A stretch of 55,912 nt of DNA, taken from the NCBI GenBank assembly GCA_023481105.1, contig JAMCWK010000062.1:1-55912 (forward strand), read 5' to 3'. This document shows, piece by piece, positions 41,265-51,814 of this stretch (positions are counted from its first letter, which is position 1; the number at the start of each line of letters is the position of its first letter). Source of the stretch: Acidobacteriota bacterium (GTDB lineage Bacteria > Acidobacteriota > Terriglobia > Acidiferrales > UBA7541). Under the pieces are notes generated by a model. It was given only the letters and a program-made list of their open reading frames with translations, made no database searches and was not told the DNA's origin. The position numbers were made by a program, and so were the translations under genes.

Positions 41265-42251
41265 ATGCCGAGCGCCAGGCATTGCTCCATGCGCCATGCA
41301 AGCGTCGTGCTTCTGACGATCTTCACTCTGTTGACCTTCTCCGCCTCGGGTCAATCTCCCGCGCAACTTAAGAAACCAACTGCACCGGCTAAACAGAGTG
41401 CCGCTGACAAGCGCATCCGCGTGGATGTGGACCTTGTGCTGGTGAACACCACGGTGACGGATCCCTACAACCGCTTGGTGACTGGTCTGGAGCGCGAAAA
41501 TTTCCGGGTATTCGAAGACAATGAGGAACAGGAAATCGTGCATTTCTCCAGCGAGGATGTGCCCATCTCCATCGGCGTGGTGCTGGATATGAGTGGCAGC
41601 ATGTCCAACAAAGTGGACAAGGCGCGCCTGGCCGCGCTGCAATTTTTCAAAACCGCCAATCCTCAGGATGAATTTTTCCTGGTCAGCTTCAACGACCGCG
41701 CGCAATTGACCAGCCGCTTCACCAGCAGCGTCGAAGAGCTGCAAAACCGCATGATGTATGCCGGCGCCAAAGGGCGCACGGCCTTACTGGATGCTGTGTA
41801 CTTGGGCCTCAGCCAGATGAAAGGAGCACGCAACACCAAGCGCGCTTTACTCATCATATCTGATGGCGGCGATAACCATAGCCGGTATAGCGAGCGGGAC
41901 ATCAAGAACTTCGTTCGGGAAGCCGATGTGCAACTTTATGCCGTCGGTATTTTTGATCCACTGGGGTTCCGCGGGCGCACGCCGGAAGAATTGAACGGCC
42001 CGACCATGCTCGCCGACATTTCGGAAATGACCGGCGGGAGGTCGTTCCCGGTGGAAAATCTCAACGACTTGCCGGACATTGCGGCCAAGATCGGGATGGA
42101 GCTACGAAACCAGTATGTCCTCGGATATAAGCCAGGGAACATGGATCGCGATGGAAAGTGGCGCAAAATCAAAGTCCGGCTCAAGCCGCCCAGAGGTCTC
42201 CCGCCGCTCAACGTCTATGCCCGCGCTGGATACTATGCGCCGGCCAAGTAA
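41265..42251 (+). CDS. Acidobacterial-type VWFA-related exported protein (1)
   Basis: A 328-residue secreted protein. A signal peptide is evident (RHASVVLLTIFTLLTFSASG, cleavage near GQS). The N-terminal beta region VDLVLVNTTVTDPYNRLVTG leads to a von Willebrand A domain with the MIDAS motif DMSGSMSNK (D-x-S-x-S), FFLVSFNDRAQL, GRTALLDAVYLGLSQM and ALLIISDGGDNHS (MIDAS Asp). The ending, RNQYVLGYKPGNMDRDGKWRKIKVRL, is the standard C-terminus of the VWFA-related domain abundant in Acidobacteriota. Ligand is unknown. The second VWFA gene begins before this one ends (16-base overlap). Confidence 0.9.
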   Translation: MPSARHCSMRHASVVLLTIFTLLTFSASGQSPAQLKKPTAPAKQSAADKRIRVDVDLVLVNTTVTDPYNRLVTGLERENFRVFEDNEEQEIVHFSSEDVPISIGVVLDMSGSMSNKVDKARLAALQFFKTANPQDEFFLVSFNDRAQLTSRFTSSVEELQNRMMYAGAKGRTALLDAVYLGLSQMKGARNTKRALLIISDGGDNHSRYSERDIKNFVREADVQLYAVGIFDPLGFRGRTPEELNGPTMLADISEMTGGRSFPVENLNDLPDIAAKIGMELRNQYVLGYKPGNMDRDGKWRKIKVRLKPPRGLPPLNVYARAGYYAPAK

Positions 42252-43278
42252 ACGCATTTTAATCTGTGCCGCATTGCTGATGGTCCTTGTGGGATTGCTG
42301 CCGTCGGGCAGCGACAGCGGATTGACGCGCGCCCAGTCCGGCGCTCCGCAAGTGCAGCAGAGCACGCCACCTGCCGCGAAAGTCCCGCAAAGGAGAGACG
42401 ACGAATATCGCATCTTGCGCGACGTCAACCTCGTCGTGCTGCACGCCACGGTGCTCGACGACCGCGGGCGTTTCGTCTCCGACCTGAGGCAGCAAAACTT
42501 TCGCGTGTTCGAGGACCGCGTCGAGCAGAAACTCTCCGTCTTCAAGCGCGAAGACATTCCCATCAGCGTGGGGCTGGTGATCGACAACAGCGGCAGCATG
42601 CGCGATAAGCGCGAGCGCGTCAACGCCGCCGCGCTGGCCTTCGTCGAGGCCAGCAACCGCGAAGACGAAGCCTTCGTGGTCAACTTCAACGACGACTACT
42701 ATTTGGATCTGGACAAGGACTTCACCAACGACATCAACGATCTGAAGGATGCGCTGGAAAAAATCGATTCGCGCGGCAGCACTGCGCTCTACGACGCCAT
42801 CATCGGCTCGCTCGACCACTTGAAAAAGGGCACGCGCGACAAAAAGGTGCTGCTGGTGGTCACCGACGGCGAGGACAATTCCAGCCGCGTGGGTCACGGC
42901 AACAAGCGCCAGGGGCTGGAGCTGACCGTCCTCGAAGCGCAAAAATCGGAAGCGGTGATCTACACGATTGGCCTTCTCAGCCAGGAGCGCGGCAGCGACG
43001 CGCGCAAATCGCGCGAGGCGCTCACGCGTATGGCCGTGGCCACGGGCGGCTTGGCGTTTTTCCCTGAAGGCCTGGGCGATGTGGGCCCCATCTGCACGCA
43101 GATTGCCCACGACATTCGCAACCAATACACCCTGGCCTACTACCCGACCAACACCAAAAAGGACGGCACGTTCCGCAGCGTCAATGTGGATGTGCTTCCT
43201 GTTCGCGGCCGCGGTAAGATGAGCGTGCGCACACGCACCGGCTATTACGCGCAAAGGGAATCCGCCGGCGGGAACTGA
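42235..43278 (+). CDS. Acidobacterial-type VWFA-related exported protein (2)
   Basis: A 347-residue paralogue of the preceding gene with the same plan. It has a signal peptide (RILICAALLMVLVGLLPSG), a Gln/Pro-rich linker, then VNLVVLHATVLDDRGRFVSDL, FRVFEDRVEQKLSVF, MIDAS IDNSGSMRDKRE, FVVNFNDDYYLDL, GSTALYDAIIGSLDHL, LLVVTDGEDNSS and the ending RNQYTLAYYPTNTKKDGTFRSV. ATG 42235 overlaps the upstream gene; the reading frame extends further up but is not protein-like there. Co-translation suggests the two proteins act as a pair, possibly on the cell surface. Confidence 0.9.
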   Translation: MRRPSKRILICAALLMVLVGLLPSGSDSGLTRAQSGAPQVQQSTPPAAKVPQRRDDEYRILRDVNLVVLHATVLDDRGRFVSDLRQQNFRVFEDRVEQKLSVFKREDIPISVGLVIDNSGSMRDKRERVNAAALAFVEASNREDEAFVVNFNDDYYLDLDKDFTNDINDLKDALEKIDSRGSTALYDAIIGSLDHLKKGTRDKKVLLVVTDGEDNSSRVGHGNKRQGLELTVLEAQKSEAVIYTIGLLSQERGSDARKSREALTRMAVATGGLAFFPEGLGDVGPICTQIAHDIRNQYTLAYYPTNTKKDGTFRSVNVDVLPVRGRGKMSVRTRTGYYAQRESAGGN

Positions 43279-43329
43279 CGCAGGCGATTCTCCACTCGCC
43301 TGGGCATTCCTAAACTTGAAATGCATTAT

Positions 43330-43365
43330 GTAGCGGCAACCTGCGATGATTTTTCGCAGGTTGCC
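43330..43365 (+). repeat. REP-like GTAG palindrome (copy B)
   Basis: GTAG, then GGCAACCTGCGA/TCGCAGGTTGCC, a perfect 12-bp stem with a 7-base loop. Stem sequences are identical to copy A at 13472-13506, and ATGTAGC flanks both. It lies between convergent genes and could act as a bidirectional terminator. Confidence 0.75.
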
Positions 43366-43370
43366 AGTTT

Positions 43371-44594
43371 TCATTTCAGGTTACGCAGAAAACTCTTGCC
43401 GTGCGGGATTGTGCCGCCGAAATTTTCCGCCACCGTCTGGCCCATGTCCGCCAGCGTTTCGCGGACGCCAACGCTAGTTCCCTTCTCCGCGCGCGGAGTG
43501 TACGCCAGGATGGGTACGTATTCGCGCGAGTGGTCGGTGGAAGGCGAACAGTCGTCCGGGTCGCAGCCGTGGTCCGCGGTGATGAGCAACAAATCCGACG
43601 GCTGAAGCTGGCCGAGGAACGGCCCGAGCATTTCGTCGAACTCCTCCAGCGAGCGCGCGAATCCTTCCACGTCCTTGCGGTGCCCGTAGAGCATGTCAAA
43701 ATCCACGAGGTTGATGAAGATGAGTCCCGCGGGATGCTGGCGCAGCGCCGCGCGCAGTTTTTCCATGCCGTCCACGTTGTTCTTCGTGGTGACGTAGTTG
43801 TCCACGCCGCGGCCATTGTAAATGTCGTGGATCTTGCCCAGGCCCAGCACCGGCACTTTATTTTCAGCGAGCACATCCATCAACATCGGGCGCGGGGGCT
43901 CCACGGCATAATCATGGCGCCGCTCCGTACGGCGGAATGCACTGGGCTGTCCCAAAAACGGCCGGGCAATTACGCGGCCCACGCGATGCTTGCCGTCGAG
44001 CAGTTTTCGCGCAATCTCGCACATGCGGTACAGCTCGGCGATGGGTATCACTGCTTCGTGCGCGGCAATCTGAAACACGCTGTCGCCGGAGGTGTACACG
44101 ATGGGAAATCCCGTGCGCACATGTTCCGCGCCCAGTTCCTTGATGATTTCCGTGCCCGAGGCGGGCTTGTTGCCCAATGTCTTTTTTCCAATGGCGCGCT
44201 CGAACGGCTCGAGAATTTCCGGCGGAAAGCCGTTGGGATAAACCGGAAACGCCTGGTCGAGCCAGATGCCGGCCATTTCCCAGTGGCCGGTGGTCGTATC
44301 TTTGCCGGGCGAATGCGTTGCACCCTTGCCAAAAAATCCCGCAGGCGCAGCGGTCGGCGTCAGCCCCGCCAGCGGCGCAATATTCGCAAGCCCAAGATTC
44401 ACAAGGTTCGGCAGTCGTAGGGGCGTCCCGCCACCGCGGGACTTCGCCCGCCATGTTGCAATATGGCCCAGCGTGTTCCGGCCCTCGCTCGGCTTCGCGC
44501 CCGCCGGGATGTCGCCATACTCCGCTGCATCCGGCAACGGCCCGATGCCAACGCTGTCGAGCACAATCCAAATCACCCGTGTGAAAATCCCCAT
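43371..44594 (-). CDS. deoB: Phosphopentomutase DeoB
   Basis: A 407-residue alkaline-phosphatase-superfamily enzyme interconverting (deoxy)ribose-1-P and -5-P. Motifs: [22 protein letters not shown] (metal Asp), [13 protein letters not shown] with the phosphorylated Thr, [49 protein letters not shown] and [13 protein letters not shown]. Between NTLGHIA and LPNLVNLG the loop reads [14 protein letters not shown] and is encoded by a GTAG-flanked palindrome (44417-44450) of the same type found between genes. The reading frame is intact and all catalytic motifs are present. Confidence 0.95.
   Translation of the reverse strand: MGIFTRVIWIVLDSVGIGPLPDAAEYGDIPAGAKPSEGRNTLGHIATWRAKSRGGGTPLRLPNLVNLGLANIAPLAGLTPTAAPAGFFGKGATHSPGKDTTTGHWEMAGIWLDQAFPVYPNGFPPEILEPFERAIGKKTLGNKPASGTEIIKELGAEHVRTGFPIVYTSGDSVFQIAAHEAVIPIAELYRMCEIARKLLDGKHRVGRVIARPFLGQPSAFRRTERRHDYAVEPPRPMLMDVLAENKVPVLGLGKIHDIYNGRGVDNYVTTKNNVDGMEKLRAALRQHPAGLIFINLVDFDMLYGHRKDVEGFARSLEEFDEMLGPFLGQLQPSDLLLITADHGCDPDDCSPSTDHSREYVPILAYTPRAEKGTSVGVRETLADMGQTVAENFGGTIPHGKSFLRNLK
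44417..44450 (+). repeat. REP-like palindrome inside the deoB coding sequence
   Basis: GTAG is followed by GGGCG, then GTCCCGC-CACC-GCGGGAC, then CGCCC, giving two nested stems. It encodes the [12 protein letters not shown] loop of DeoB on the opposite strand. The inner stem is shared with the element inside mnmA. Confidence 0.6.
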
Positions 44595-44665
44595 GATTTA
44601 TCCCTGCTCGAATGTAACACAGGAGACCTGCGACTCATGTGTGTGCCCGAGAGCAACTGGTGTAG

Positions 44666-44914
44666 GATACGGAAGCGAGTCCGACGATCCTCCGGGCAGG
44701 CGGGTTCCGCTTCTTCTTCTTTTCGCGCGAAGAGCCGCAAATGCACGTCCACGCGTTTCATGCGGAAGGGGAAGCGAAATTCTGGCTGGAGCCGGAGATC
44801 GAACTTGCCGTCAACTTCGGCCTGAGCCAGCGCCGCATAACGGCCGCCATGAAGCTCATTCGGAACCACGAGGATGAAATCTGTGCTGCATGGAATAGAC
44901 ATTTCGGGCGTTGA
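44666..44914 (+). pseudogene. DUF4160 family protein lacking a usable start codon
   Basis: The frame from 44678 to the TGA at 44912-44914 encodes a typical DUF4160 protein of 78 residues: SPTILRAGGFRFFFFSREEP, then HVHAF, AKFWLEPEIELAVNFGLS and EICAAWNRHFG. Family members start MPTxLR or similar, but here the codon at that site is GCG (44675-44677), and an in-frame TAG lies at 44663-44665. No ATG, GTG or TTG precedes the conserved strand; the first ATG (44741) would lose the first 21 residues. Either the gene is dead, or it uses a non-canonical start. It overlaps the DUF2442 gene, its usual partner, by 41 bases. Confidence 0.6.
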
Positions 44915-45221
44915 AGTCGGAAACGTGTCCAAGCACGGCTTCTGGCTTCTGGTGGACGGGCGGGAGTTGTTCCTGTCCTTCAAGGATTTCCCGTGGTTCG
45001 AGGATGCGCCTATCCGGCGGCTTTTGAATGTCCAGTTGCTGCACGCCCATCATCTCTACTGGCCCGATCTTGATGTGGACCTGTCGGTGGAGTCTGTCGA
45101 GCACCCCGAGCGCTTTCCCCTGACCAACCAAGTCCCACTCAAGAAAAACCGCCGCCCCGCCGCGCGTGCGCGCGCGGTCGGAAAGCGAACTCGACCAGCT
45201 AGACAAGCTCGTAGCCGTTGA
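44874..45221 (+). CDS. DUF2442 domain protein
   Basis: A 115-residue protein. Residues 1-80 have the DUF2442 pattern: GFWLLVDGRELFLSFKDFPWF, then APIRRLLNVQLL, YWPDLDVDLSVESVEHPERFPL. A basic tail (RRPAARARAVGKRTRPARQARSR) follows, which could bind nucleic acid. DUF4160 and DUF2442 genes are commonly adjacent and have the form of toxin-antitoxin pairs; which one is toxic is not settled here. Because the DUF4160 partner lacks a start codon, this could be a surviving half of a decayed pair. Confidence 0.8.
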   Translation: MKSVLHGIDISGVEVGNVSKHGFWLLVDGRELFLSFKDFPWFEDAPIRRLLNVQLLHAHHLYWPDLDVDLSVESVEHPERFPLTNQVPLKKNRRPAARARAVGKRTRPARQARSR

Positions 45222-45315
45222 ACGCTTCTGTCCTGCTGATTGAAACTCCCCGTTCGACTTTGCTGCTCCGTCATTCTATAATTTTGGGTTTGCACACACC
45301 ACCTGGAAGCCGACT

Positions 45316-45337
45316 GTAGCGGCGGGTTTACCCCGCC
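45316..45337 (+). repeat. REP-like GTAG palindrome
   Basis: GTAGC leads into GGCGGG/CCCGCC arms around a five-base loop. It lies just ahead of uvrA. Confidence 0.6.
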
Positions 45338-45360
45338 ACCTTCAGCAGGAGAGGGCAGGC

Positions 45361-48278
<2,918 letters not shown>

Positions 48279-48282
<4 letters not shown>

Positions 48283-49607
48283 GATTGCCCGCCAAGCCGG
48301 CTCTCTTTTTCCTGCTTCTGGGCAGTCTCGCATTTTCATCGGTGGCTTTCCCCCAACAGAAAACGCCCAAGCAATCTCCGCCCAAGCGCCGCATTTTGCG
48401 CGTCGAAGACTCGCAGCAAGTGCTTCTGGCGCAGGTTGAAGAGGCCATCGAGAAAAAAGAGTTCCAGCGCGCTGTGGACGCGTTGCAAAAATATCTCGTC
48501 GAAAGTCCCAACGACGCGCTGGCGCACGTGCAACTCGGCTATGCCTATGTCGGATTATTGCGGCGCGACGAGGCTCGTGCGGAATTCACCCGCGCCATCG
48601 AGCTGAATGGCAAGCTCCCCGAGGCCCATCTGAATCTCGCTTTGCTCTTGATGGACCAGGAGCCCGCCGCGGCGATTGCGCCGCTGACCAAAGTCATCGC
48701 GTTGAAGCCGGAGCAGGCATGGCCGCGGCAACTCCTCGGCCTGGCCTACGAGCGCACCGGCAAGCTCCCCGAAGCCGTTGCGCAATTTCGCGCGGCAGCC
48801 CGTCTGGACGTCAAGAACTCCGAAGTGCGCATGGACCTGGGACGCGCGCTGCTGAATTGGAATCGCCCCGGCGAAGCAGAAACCACGTATCGCGAAGTTT
48901 TGCAGGCGGAGCCGAAGTCCGCCGCGGCGCGCCTGGGTCTCGCACAATGCCTGCTGCTGCAAAATAAAACGGAGGCGGCTGCGACGGCGCTCGCCGCCTA
49001 CCTCGAACTGGCGCCGGAGGACGATGCCGCGCGGCTGCGCCTGGCGTCGCTTCTGGCAAGCCTGGATAAATACGCGCCGGCGCTCGCGGAACTCGACCGC
49101 GTGGATGCGTCGCGCGGGAATTCGGTGGAAGGACTCAAGCTGCGCGCGGAAATCCGCATCCGCCAGAATAATCTCGGCGAGGCCATTGCCGCGTTGGAAA
49201 AAGCGGCCCAGCTCGAGCCGCGTGACGCAGCGCTGCGCGCGCAGTTGGGCCGCTTGTGGCTCGAGCGGCGCGATTTTCCCGCCGCTGAGCGCGAACTGCT
49301 CGAAGCGCTGCGCCTCGACCCGAAACAAACCGATGCCGTGCGCGACCTTGCTGCCGTCTATTACCTCGGCGAAAAATACGAAGCCGCGATGCGCGTGCAG
49401 GACGAGCTCGCCAAGCGTGAAACGCCCAACGCAGGTTGGTGGTTCATTCGCGCCACTTGTTACGATAAACTGCACAGGTTACCCGAAGCGATTTCTGCCT
49501 ACGAAAAGTTTCTGGAGCTGGATGCGGGCCGCAGCGACAAGCAAGGCTTCCAGGCGCGGCAGCGCGTGCGCATCCTGAAGAGCGAGTTGGAGCGCGTCCG
49601 AAAATAA
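48279..49607 (+). CDS. Exported tetratricopeptide repeat protein
   Basis: A 442-residue protein with an N-terminal signal peptide (ALFFLLLGSLAFSSVAF) and about ten TPR units between residue 60 and 430. Repeats include LAHVQLGYAYVGLLRRDEARAEF, LLGLAYERTGKLPEAVAQFR, LGRALLNWNRPGEAETTYR, EAIAALEKAAQLEPRDAALRAQLG and ATCYDKLHRLPEAISAYEKF. It is probably periplasmic and scaffolds protein contacts. ATGA overlap with uvrA indicates co-translation, though a functional link between a DNA repair enzyme and an exported protein is not obvious. The next gene begins two bases after its stop. Confidence 0.85.
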
Positions 49608-49608
49608 A

Positions 49609-50082
49609 ATGGGCACAAAGAGCAGAACTCGGCCGGCGCTTGCGCTCGCTGCGCTGCTCTGCACGGCGGCGCCGGGCGGCAGCGTCGCCCAGACCGCCGA
49701 CCCCGTGAAGCAGGCCAAAGATGTCGTTCGTGCCGGACAGACGCAGTTGGAACGCATGCGCCACGAAGTTCGCAACGAGGACTACGACGCGGCGCTGCGC
49801 GTCCTTCGCGAATACCGCGACGCCATCAAGTCCGCGCATTCCGGACTGAAAGCCAGCGGCCGGGATGCAGAGAAAAAGCCCAACGGCTTTAAGAATCTTC
49901 AGATCCATATCCGCCAGAGCATTCCGCGGCTGGAACAGACCATTCTGTCCGTTCCCGTGGACCAGCGCGAGCCGTTCGAGGCCATTCGCAAGGAACTCGA
50001 CGCCATTGACAAGGAATTGATTGACGCGCTGTTCCCGCGCCAGCCGGGCAAGAAATCCGGCGAGACGAAACCCCAAAGCTAG
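49609..50082 (+). CDS. Exported helical hypothetical protein
   Basis: A 157-residue protein. Residues 1-28 form a signal peptide (ALALAALLCTAAPGGSVAQ). The mature part is helical and charged: AKDVVRAGQTQLERMRHEVRNEDYDAALRVLREYRDAIKSAHSGL and HIRQSIPRLEQTILSVP. No family is recognised. It begins just after the TPR gene and precedes another exported helical protein, with which it may form a complex; this is inference from gene order. Confidence 0.7.
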   Translation: MGTKSRTRPALALAALLCTAAPGGSVAQTADPVKQAKDVVRAGQTQLERMRHEVRNEDYDAALRVLREYRDAIKSAHSGLKASGRDAEKKPNGFKNLQIHIRQSIPRLEQTILSVPVDQREPFEAIRKELDAIDKELIDALFPRQPGKKSGETKPQS

Positions 50083-50087
50083 GTCCC

Positions 50088-50621
50088 ATGAATCGCGCTC
50101 CCATGTCCGCTTCCGCGCTGCTGCTGGCTGCGCTGCTTACCTCGATTGCCGTGCCACTGCGGGCCCAGGAAGCGAGGCGCGATTACTTGACGACGATCGA
50201 GGCGGACAAAATCCGCGATGCCGAGCAGCCCAGCCAGCGCATTAAGTTGTCAATGGCGTCGAGCTCTTTGCGCCTGAAGAAATTCCATTACGAATTGGCC
50301 CGCGCCTCCAGCGAACGCTTGCGCGGCGAGCGCTTGAATTCCCTGCTGAACGCCTACACCGGTTGCGTGGACGACGCCGCGGAGTTGATTGACCTCGGCC
50401 GCGAGCGGCAGGACGACATCCGTGCCGGCATCAAGGAAGCGCAGAAGCGGTTGAAGGAATTTCTGCCGCAACTCGAAAAGCTGGCCGCCGAGGGCGCGGA
50501 CCTCGCGATGTACAAGGACACGCTGCTGGATAGCATCGAAGCCACCAAGCAGGCGCAGGTGGACGCCGACAAAGCCGCCAAGGAAATCGCCCCGGCGCCC
50601 GTGCGGCGGAGACCTTCATGA
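50088..50621 (+). CDS. Exported helical hypothetical protein
   Basis: A 177-residue protein with a signal peptide (MSASALLLAALLTSIAVPLRA, cleavage near RAQEA) and a helical mature region with coiled-coil character (KKFHYELARASSERLRGERLNSLL, RQDDIRAGIKEAQKRLKEFLPQLEKL). The tail is Pro/Arg-rich. No family is recognised. It follows the previous gene by five bases and overlaps the next by ATGA, so all are one transcription unit. Confidence 0.7.
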   Translation: MNRAPMSASALLLAALLTSIAVPLRAQEARRDYLTTIEADKIRDAEQPSQRIKLSMASSSLRLKKFHYELARASSERLRGERLNSLLNAYTGCVDDAAELIDLGRERQDDIRAGIKEAQKRLKEFLPQLEKLAAEGADLAMYKDTLLDSIEATKQAQVDADKAAKEIAPAPVRRRPS

Positions 50622-51334
50622 AGCGGCGTGCCACGCGCGCGGCTGCCTTCCCTAGCGGCGCGCGGATTTTCCAGCGCATGTTCACGCGGCTCGGTTGCCA
50701 GGGACGCCCGCCGCGATTCCTTGCGGAGTTCTATCCTTACGCCAACCTGACGCACACCATTCGGCTGCTGGAAGACACTGCGCACGTGCGCCTTTCCGAC
50801 GTGTTTCGCGATGCGCCGCTCGCCGTGCTGGAAGCCACCGCGGCGATTCTGCTGGCGCGTGTATATCGCCGCCGTGCGGCGCGGGAGTTCTTGGAGACGT
50901 ACCGCGAATTCGCATTGCACCACGGCACCCGCCGGCGCGTGACGCACATGCGCCGCAAACGCGCCCGCCGCGCCTTGTCCCATCCGCACGGAGCTCAACA
51001 CAATCTGGAATTGCTTTTCGAACAGCTCAATAGCCGGCACTTTGCGGGAAAACTGCGCCGCCCGCGCCTGGGCTGGAGCGCTCGGCCGTGGCGCACGCAA
51101 CTCGGCTGCTTCGATCCCGCTCTCGACCAAATTGTGCTCAGCTCGCGCCTCGACCGCGAATTTGTGCCGCAATACGTCGTGGAATACGTGCTCTTTCACG
51201 AGATGCTGCACGTGAAGCATCCCATCAAACGCGCAAGTTGCGGCCTGCAGTCGCACTCCGCGGAATTCCGCCGCCAAGAGAAGCGCTTCCCTCTCTACGA
51301 CCGCGCGCGGCGGTTCCTCAACCGCCTCGGTTAG
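50618..51334 (+). CDS. SprT-like zinc metalloprotease domain protein
   Basis: A 238-residue protein. The C-terminal half (about 130-238) matches SprT/YgjP-like metalloproteases: LELLFEQLNSRHFAGKLRRP, TQLGCFDPALDQIVLSS, then VVEYVLFHEMLHVKHP, where His194, Glu195 and His198 form HExxH, and a downstream HSAEFRRQEKRF that can give the third zinc ligand. The N-terminal half is basic and may bind nucleic acid. Eukaryotic SPRTN, of the same superfamily, cuts DNA-protein crosslinks; location in a run headed by uvrA makes a repair role worth testing, but this is inference. It overlaps the convergent TPR gene by 17 bases. Confidence 0.75.
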   Translation: MKRRATRAAAFPSGARIFQRMFTRLGCQGRPPRFLAEFYPYANLTHTIRLLEDTAHVRLSDVFRDAPLAVLEATAAILLARVYRRRAAREFLETYREFALHHGTRRRVTHMRRKRARRALSHPHGAQHNLELLFEQLNSRHFAGKLRRPRLGWSARPWRTQLGCFDPALDQIVLSSRLDREFVPQYVVEYVLFHEMLHVKHPIKRASCGLQSHSAEFRRQEKRFPLYDRARRFLNRLG

Positions 51335-51737
51335 CTTGGCTCTTGCGGGCTTTTTCCCGCGCCACTTTTTTGTGTAGACTTGCGATTTTCTTGCGGACTT
51401 TTTTCGCGTCATCCGCATTGGGGAGAATTTCCAGGTAGGCGTTGTAGTGGATGATGGCCTCTTCCCACTCCCGTTTCCCTTCGAAGGCCCGGCCGAGCAG
51501 GAAATGCGGGCGCGCAAAGCCGGGCTTGTAGCGCACGGCGTCCAGGAATCGCTCGATAGCCGCGTCGTAGTTTTTCTTTTTCAGATAAAACATGCCGACT
51601 TCGACGCTCTTCTCCGCTTTGAACGGCTCGAAGACCGGCTCTGGCTGCGTGTTCTTCTGCGGCTTTGTCTGCGCCAGCCCGGCACCCGCTGCAAGCAGCA
51701 CGAGCAAGCACAGCGCGAATGCAACGCGTCGCATCAT
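51318..51737 (-). CDS. Small exported tetratricopeptide repeat protein
   Basis: A 139-residue protein. It has a signal peptide (RVAFALCLLVLLAAGAGLA), a Pro/Gln linker, then two to three TPR-like units: SVEVGMFYLKKKNYDAAIERFLDAVRYKP and PHFLLGRAFEGKREWEEAIIHYNAYLEILP. A Lys/Arg-rich tail follows. It resembles BamD-type outer-membrane assembly factors but lacks a lipobox cysteine and is short. It is convergent with and overlaps the SprT-like gene. Confidence 0.8.
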   Translation of the reverse strand: MMRRVAFALCLLVLLAAGAGLAQTKPQKNTQPEPVFEPFKAEKSVEVGMFYLKKKNYDAAIERFLDAVRYKPGFARPHFLLGRAFEGKREWEEAIIHYNAYLEILPNADDAKKVRKKIASLHKKVAREKARKSQANRGG

Positions 51738-51814
51738 GGTCGTCTTCTGGATGGTAACAGATTCGCTTTGCTAAGATGGAGTTGCTCCGGCGCTGCTTAC
51801 CGGCGCATTTCTTC

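Noticed and set aside
44874-45221. DUF2442 gene as a complete toxin-antitoxin system with DUF4160
   Set aside because: The DUF4160 partner lacks a start codon, so only one half is certainly expressed.
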